A DNA stretch of 64,000 nucleotides, from contig CM037471.1 in the NCBI GenBank assembly GCA_021014325.1, positions 18,434,818-18,498,817 on the forward strand, read 5' to 3'. Position numbers and translations under genes: made by a program. The notes under the pieces are model-generated. The model ran no database searches and was not told where the DNA came from. It saw only the letters and a program-made list of their open reading frames with translations. The stretch is from Plazaster borealis. Its lineage: Eukaryota > Echinodermata > Asteroidea > Forcipulatida > Labidiasteridae. Below are positions 37,501 to 46,500 of this stretch, in pieces (position 1 is the stretch's first letter; every line of letters begins with the position of its first letter).

Positions 37501-40500
37501 AAACGGAAACTTGGCCAGAAGTACCCCCGTAGAAAAAATGGTGCACCCCTTGTGCCCCCTAAAAGTTTACCCCAGTTACGGCGATGGGCACAATACCCCC
37601 AAATAGTTCCCTATCTGCCCTATACTAAATAAACGGTTGGTGTTTGTCAAAGGATTTTGTGCACGTTTGTACGTTCGGCAATCGAAGCATTACGCAGTGG
37701 TGATTTTTAAGGTCTTCCATATTTCTGTTTTCTCCACTTTAACAATATTTCTCCAGAAACTTTCTAAACTACAGTAAGCTTTCAGATACTAATCAATTAC
37801 CGTTTTTCGATAATAATTACCAATTATTTACTTTGTCTTTAACAATTGTATCATTGTATGATTATTGGATCAATTTAGAAAAGAGAAAGTTTTTAGTGCG
37901 TGAATAAAAAAAAATGCAAGAACCCTTTTTCGAGAAACCTGTGCCGAGTCACATTTCCCTGTGTCATTCAACACTTGTTGGGAGTGACACGGTGCGCTAG
38001 TGCCTGTCCACGGTGTATCACGGGTGTCGGTCGGGACTGTTCCCATTACGTCAACTTTCAATAGTAGAGTTTTCCAAATAGAATAGCGCTAGGTGGCAGA
38101 CTATGTAGGTTTATAACAGCAGTGATCTCTATCGACAGGCCCAGCCACTTGTCAGATTGGAGATAAAAGTGGAGCTACTACATTGGTTTAAATTCAGACA
38201 TTTTGATTTTTATATTTATCGAACTCTCCCGATAATTTCTAAGGGATAATCGAATTCAAACTCATGCATTATTTGCAATAGCACATGACTTTAAATTCAA
38301 CATTGCTAAAATCTTATTCACAAACCCTGTTTGTGGAAACCAAAATGAATACTAACTTTATGAAAAAATATTATGCTATTTAAAGGCACTGAACACGTTT
38401 GGTAATTGTCAAAGACCAGTATTCTCACTTGGTGTATCCCAACATATGCATAAAATAACAAGCCTGTGAAAATTTGGGGCTCAATTGGTCATTGGAGTTG
38501 CAAGAAAATGACGATAGAAAAAACACCCTTGTTGTACAAATTTATGTGCTTTCAGATAGGAAAAAAAGGCTTCTTGCAAGAAGTCTTTTATTGAGGGAGT
38601 CGTTTCTCACAATGTTTTATACTATCAACAGCTCTCTGTTGCTCGTTACCAAGTCAGTTTTTATGCTAAAATATATTTTGTGTAATTACTAAACGTGTAC
38701 AGTGCCTTTAACGCTCCTCGTCCCTGTTTGACGATTCAGAAAATATTTGCATGTGAAGAAGACTCAAACTGCTGGGCTTCATTATCATACAAAACAAATC
38801 TGATTATGTTGCATTGTTTTTGCCAATAAAACTGTATATGGAGTTAGGGACATACCACAGTGACTAAAATGCTATAAAATGGCATCGGACAGCCTCGCGA
38901 TAGTTTCCGGGGCCTTGATGCGGCCCCTGTGACCTCCATACTCCTGTGACTATGTGTTTTACCTAATCACACCACCCAAATGTACATAAATGGATAGAAT
39001 CAATCTTCACTGGGAGGTAGTCAGCATCTATGTATCACGCACTCGAGGAAATGACAAATGTTTAGCCTCTAATGATGACCCCTGTATGAAGGGACCGAAA
39101 GCAGCTCGAGTCACGTTGCCATAAGCCATGCTAATAGAGTTTGTGTATTGTAGATAGCCTATACGTGCTTAGGGAAATTTTGCCTTGAACGAAGGAAACT
39201 TTAAACCTCACAGTGAGTTATTTCAGAACAGTATAAATCAGACTAAGGAGAACTTACCCCAATCTTCCAGCATCTACAAGGGAAATGTTTAAGGAAGAAT
39301 TACTCCAATTTTTTTTCCCGGACAGTGATAGGATCCTATGGATTATATTGCTTTTTTTCTTCCAATGGAGGCAATAGATACCAGTATTTATTATCATTTT
39401 ACACACAACTAAAATGATTTTGAAAAGTGGTTTCGAAATCTAAACTGAAACAATATCGATGCTTCGAAATACACTATACTATTATACAACGAAATTGGGG
39501 TAAGTTCTCTTGTAGGCTGGTAAAGTAAATTATTTTTAAAGATTTTTTAAAGTAAATTTGTCTTCATCAGTGAAAAATAGGAATTTTCATGATGTAATAT
39601 TGTTGCATTGAAGACGGCAATCAATGTGAAATTGTCGATGTGCTCCTCGAACAAGGGTTTCAATTACAAGGGTTTCGTGACTTATTTAAGCACTTCTGCT
39701 TCTGCCTTCTTTTAGTTTTGGTTATTGAACAAAATGGAAAAGTCACGCACCTCGCAGTTTCCTTCCATTCGAGAAGCTTGCCGTCCTCGTCGTAGAAAAG
39801 TTCCTCAAGCTCGGAGAAGACATCGTGGGTTTCAACCCCGAGTTTTTCCCCGTCCCCACCCAGGAGAAACTTCACTCGCTGTGCAGCAGTTTCACCTGAA
39901 ATCATAATATTATTCAGATTCTTGAATTGGCCCAGATCCGGTTCCCTTGGGGGTGACCCATTTCTGGGTCATTGTGATCCGGAATATGTGTCAAAACGAC
40001 CCAAAAATTGGTCAAACTGACGCATAATCCGATTTAAAATATCATTGTTGTAAACCACTTACTCCGGGTTAGCCTTACCTGGAATATGGGTCATGCCCTC
40101 TGGGACTCGAAATCCGGGTCAATTCTCACCCGGGAGTTCGGTAGCTTAAGAATTATTGGTTTAGCTTTAATAATAAAACCGTAGGCCCAAATTTTTAAAG
40201 AACTTAAAATGTTAAGGCTGTGTTCATTCATGGCAGATTTGATTAGTTTTGAATACCAGATCTCCATCATTCGCTATTTTGTTAGCGATCCATGTACCAA
40301 CAAATCGTTGACAAAGTTGAACTTTTTATTCAGTTATGAAAAGAGTTATAATTCTGTTTACCGAAGTAAGTTCAGGGACTTTAAGAATGATATCTCATGA
40401 TTTATTGCTATCAATGAAAGGTTGCAATGTGACATCTTAAACATTAATTATGCGTTCATAATGCATATTTTCAAAAGAGGGCGCTGTGCTTGAAATGAAA

Positions 40501-43500
40501 CATCCTACATACCATCGTAGAGTTGAACGCCGTTTATGGCTACCCCGTTTGACGTAACCGGCCCGGAACTGTTCCTCACACCACCATCTCCGATTGTCAC
40601 TTCGGAGCCTTTCTTCTGTTTCGTACTGTAGTTCCTGGTCTTGGTGTGGAGTGGCATGTGCACTCCAACGTACATGTCATGACGGCGGCGAGCTGAGGGA
40701 AAAGGCAGAATATAGACACCGTGAGGTCCATAGCTTTAATAGATGTCAGAATACAGTTGCCGAACTGGCCTCTAGCTGCAGCCACCGGGCAAGCTCGGTG
40801 GTGCAGTGTTAAGACATCTGCTCTGAAATGGCAAAGGTCGTAGGTTCGAGTAAAAACCATGAGAAAGTAATTAAAGTATACAGTGCCTATCACACACCCG
40901 TGTATGGGTGAAAAACACAAATATCAAGACCATAGTATGTAACTATTTTACATACAGAGTACACTCTAAAAACTTCCAGATCATATTTTAACCCGGAGCC
41001 GGTTCCGTGGTGCCTGACCCATTTCTGGGTAAGTACGACCCGGAATCTATTGTCAAAATGACCCAGAAATGACGCATAATCCGAGTTCAAATCCCACTTA
41101 TTAAACATGTTCGGGTCAGCTTGATCCGGAATTGAGTGGTGCTCATTGGGACCCGGCATCCGGGTAAATTCTGACCCGGGAGTTTTTAGAGTGCACTCTA
41201 CTGTTGGATACATCTAAATGTACGTCTCTGAAAAGTTCCAGTCTTACATGCGTCGAACAAGGGAGGAACTTCTGTGTCACTTTGAAAATATTCACCTCTT
41301 ACTTTTTTGTGTCTGAACAAAACTTCGATAAAAACTTTGTTCGTATAGTCTTGTATTCCCTTTTCCTTGTAATACTACTCAGCGCACAGCTTTTTTTTGT
41401 GCTGATGATCTGTTTGGAGCCTGAGATGTCTTATTCCTTACTATGTTTTTTGCTATCTACGTACCATTCCATCTCGAACATTGCTCATGATTGACTCTGA
41501 TACCAACTGGCAAATAGCCAACCGCTCGTATAAGAACTCCAACATAGATACAAAGAATCGATACATGGAAAGTGAAACGCCGGTAACCACGAGGTAATCA
41601 AATTAAGGGGTGATCACTCGCTGTGCTAATCCCTATTGGCTTTTAGGTACCAGAATCAATCATTTTGACAAACTGGTCAGTCACATGTGGTTTTTTTATC
41701 TTGGTAGAGAGACGGGCACCGTCTCATTGATAAACCCAAAAAAAGGAAGTTGTAAATGCCTACTTGAAAAACAAACTTGTCTATTTATAAAGTAATTTTT
41801 AGTTGTTGTTTTTTGTATTCAATATTTGTTGATTTACCTAGAAGGGTTCATCACTAATTGAGAAATTAGAAACAGAATGTTTCTAAAAACTCAAGTTACT
41901 TCGTTGCATTTAAATTAGTCTTCAGTTCGTCAGGGCAACACGGAGGCTCCTTTAGTTATCGATCATCATGGTCGTGTCCCCTGTATATACAAAAGTAGCA
42001 TTAACACTGACCCTAATCGTAACCCAGTGGAGTCAGACTCTTTCCGCTTGCAGCCTCATTAGGTTTCTTGTACAACATGAGTTTAGCTGTACCGTGGGCT
42101 ACCTTACCCGCCCTCACAAGCTCATTTTTCGAACACTACTCTTTAAAACATGCCCCAATTTCATGAAGCTGGTTTAAACCGGTTAGTAAATAATTTTGCG
42201 CTTTAAATAGCAGAAACCTTCGTGTACGAAAAAGTGTAGTTCACAAACGTTCGAGAAGATTTCACGGCGTTTGCACAAGCTCACATAAGATTTGAATTGT
42301 TGCGTCACTCGTCTAAATTATGAAACTGCGTCCGAACCAATCGAGTTTGGCTACGGCTATGGCCATTGGCTACGGCTAGTGGCTACAACGACAACATTGA
42401 TTAATGGGACTTTTTGGCATTCCGGTCATGGCCACTTCCGAAGCCATAATTTCTGACTCACCGTAAAAACTTCAAAGTTACAGTGTGTATTTTGAAGTTT
42501 TACGGTAAAGCAATTATTATGAAATATTAACTCTGCCAATGGGCGCCTCATAAGCCAGTAAACGTCAACTAATTACATGTTATATAAAATTGACCCTGGA
42601 TTTAACTCGAACCACCACATTTTTGGAGGAAAAAGCACATTGTGCAAAAAACCATCGATGTACACTCAACACTCCCGTTTCGACAATTTCCACTGAACAG
42701 TTCGGGTACGGTTTGATCGTAATGTTTCCGTTAACGATTATTCCCCCTCCCTTTTTATGGGTGTGGTCCCATTTTTTGTTCTCGTGGATTTACTTTTGTT
42801 TCCTTGAGACTACAAGGAGAGATGTGGTTTTTAGTTTGATTTGTTTCGGCCAACTACAGGAACTATAGACTTTAGTCTTTGCTATGTCATCTCGTGTCCT
42901 CCTATCATTTAAAGGTATTATACAGGATTGGTAGAGCTGACAAAACAGTCGCAAACAAAGTTCATGTTTTGTGTGATTAACCATATACATGAAATAACAA
43001 ACCTGTGAAAATTTGAGCTCAATTGGTCATCGAGGTCACGAGAAAATAGTGAAAAGAGACCTCATGTGTTTTCTGTTTTTCAAACATCGAGTTTATTATC
43101 ACGCGTGATAAAATCTATTGTTTGACTCATTTCTCAGAAACGATAGCATTTTAGGCAGAAATATTTTAAGGAACCCTTTCTACCATTACTTACTTTAAAT
43201 CGTGTAAGTTATGTGTGAATCTGTGAACATTTGCGTTTTTCGATCTTACCATAGTAGTGTACAGGCCTTTAAACCAGACCGAGGCTGAAAGGAAAAATAG
43301 TCTAATCCCTTTTTGCCATAATGGACGTCGTTATTCTTTATTGCTACTACAAACAGGGAACACGAAAAAGGTGATGGCAGAGTGATACAAGTCTATCACC
43401 ATTTTGACATTCTTCCCGATCTTAAAGCACATGTACAACATTGATAATTGTCAAAGACCGGTATCCACAGTTTATGCGGCCCTTTAATCATTATACATGA

Positions 43501-46500
43501 ATAATTAACACCCCCCCCCGAAAGTTTAAGCTCAATGGGTCATCAAAGTCACGAGAAAATCGTGAACAATTATTTATATGTTTTCATTGTTTTCAAACAT
43601 CAAGTTTTGAAATCGTAAGATCAAACAGATATAGTTGTTTTACTCATTTTCTCAAAAACTTCAGCAATTCGAGCAAAATAAAGTAATGTTTTAGTTTCCC
43701 ACCGTGACCATCTTTTTCTTTATACCTTGTAAAAAGTTGTGTGCAAGTCTGTGAATATTTATAATTATTGCCAATAATTATTGCACACACCCTTTAATAC
43801 TGGAACTTATTCAAGAATTGACCATTCGATCATTTACTCTGAAGCTATTTATAAACCTGCCTGAACCTCACCAAGGAAACTGGAAATGATTAATCAACTC
43901 TGGAAGGCTCTGTACACACGAAGTTGATCTGTTTTGTATCAAGTCTATTTTATGAAAGTTATTTTTGGCAGACCAGGATGTGTGTTTTATAAGTTTAGTG
44001 AAAACTGAGCGTAACAAAAACGCTGGTGAGTTGACCGGTGTATCCGAGAGTGTTCCTAAATAACTTATGTATATTTCCAGTCAAGTTTGATTGGTTTCAA
44101 AGTCGTTTATACAATCCTCGATTTGAGTTTTTGTTAAACCCGTGGTGCAGAACTTTTCACTTTTGACAACAAACATCAAACAATTGTTTATAGAATGTTC
44201 TCATTTTGCGAATCTAACAATGAACCGATTCCACCAGAATAAATAATTTGTCTGAAATGAAATCGTAAAAACGAAAGTACAAGAAGCATGTTTTCTCAGA
44301 AATGAAACTGTGGGGCGGTACCAGAACCAGTAGTTTTTGCCAAGATTCAATCAGGCTATAACGATAAGTCCGTTACTAGCTTGTAGTCTGACCAAATGTT
44401 ATGAAACTGCTAGTCTATATAGGATTTCTGTAAAACCATAATAAATATCTCTCCTTGAGTTGTGTTGGTTCAGAAAGGTTCACCACAACTCATAGAAATA
44501 TGATTTTTCGTGTAGGCCCTAGGCCTACATGTTGTTACTGCAAATCTTATTGTATCTCCACCTTGGAAAGTTTAAATTCCTACTTGGGCTGCTGATCGTT
44601 AAATGCAGACAAATAATATTAGTTAGCTGTCGAGAACTCTTGCTGTCCAATGATAAGAATAAGGTTACAAGCCAAAACACCGACCCGCACGTACCACGTG
44701 TGCCTGGCTTCCTGCTTAGCCTTGCTTAGCAGAAAATGGATAGGCAACATTTTCTGTTTAAGCAGCTCTGTGAAATTGGGCCTAGCTAGGGCATAGGCCT
44801 AACGTGGAACTAAGTTTCAAGGAGCAGTTCTAATAATTGACTTACTGATGTCGCCATCTAGTGTCTTTGACGTAGCCTGCTTGTACCCTTTATCTATCAC
44901 TACCTCCTCATCGTCCGAGTGACCGACGTACATCTTGGCACCAGACTAACAAATCAGATTCAAAACATCATCATTATTTTCCATCGCGTTAGATTTAGTT
45001 TTAGAAATTGATCACAAAAGAACAATTGTTTTATTGAATATGTCAATGTTAAAATCACATAAGAAAAATAATAAAACATAAATAAATTGATTTTGATTCA
45101 ACTTGAATAAATTTTAATCAATTTATCACCCTACTACAGCAACTTAAGTAATTAAGTGCATGATTGACAAAATGTATGAAATTCAACAGCCGATTAACGT
45201 AATTTATTTTCTCTTTGTCTGTGTAGTACGAAGATGTCCTTAACTTTCCTTTAGTTTGGAATAACTGCATTGCCAACATGATTAGTTAAAATGTATAGGA
45301 TGTATTGGAGAGTTATCAGGCGCGGACCCAGGAATTTTACTGGGTAGAGGTAAACAAACATATCAACACAAAACTGCATGGTTGTGATGATAATGAGCAA
45401 TGGGAATAAATTAGTATACCTTTTTGAAGGGAATCAATTATAATGGTATACCGGCACCTTTTCGAAGCACGGTAGCACGGCAAAAACAATCAAATGGTTA
45501 GGATCTCTATAATATTTTTGAGTTATTTAACAACCAATGGGTTCGACTAGGAACATTAAAATGAAGCAAGGTCTGTAACGAAATTAGGGTTATATAAGAA
45601 AGCAAAATTAGTTTAGATTCTTTACAGAAGGAACAGAAAAAAAGAAAGGGGTCTGGACTCCCCGGGCTCATACCTCCTGGATCTGCGCCTGGCTAGAAAA
45701 AGTTTGATATCTTCAAACAATTTTGACAAGAGAATAATATTCCAAACGAACCAAATTTGCGATTGATAATTAAGTATGTAATCCAATTAATCACTTTAAT
45801 TGAGTACAATTCATTGGTGACTGTTGACTTGATAACTTAATTAATATATGACATGGTTATCAATGGTTCAATTTGTAGAAGGAATAAACGATTTGCGGTA
45901 TTGACTCCATCTATAGAGGAAAGGGAATTGTTTAAAATGAGGTCATAATTTATAGTACTCAATGTATAAATGTTTGATAATGTGTAGATTTAAATGTTTT
46001 AGCTCGTTTAATTAAGACATGTATAAAAACAAGCAACTGTGAAAGGTCCATTGCTCATAATGATGTTTCGGCATCAAATGTACTGTCAATAGTACAGTTT
46101 GATTGTTTTTCTTTCTTCTTGCATTCATATCAAAACCACTTTATGAAAACCTATCACTTTCCACAAAATCAAACAACTGGATGTTTAGATCGCTTTCCTT
46201 TGAATACAAATCAGAATTCCTGCAAAAAAAAATTGAGTGGAAATTTCACTCGGGTTTCCGTTTAGCATTTGACTTTTACCCCGCGGAAGGTAGACATTAC
46301 CGACGCTGGTTCCGTCCGTACCTTATCACAGAAACGAAACGCTAAGTTTGAGAGAGGGTACCAGGGAAAACGGAAGAAGCTACTTTAATTAATCATTGCA
46401 TTTTCTAAGTTCTCTTTTGCGGGAGAAGAGAGCGCTCAAACAGGAAAACTTGCATTGACCTATACCATGCATAACCTTTACAGAAACTTGAAAACAACTT

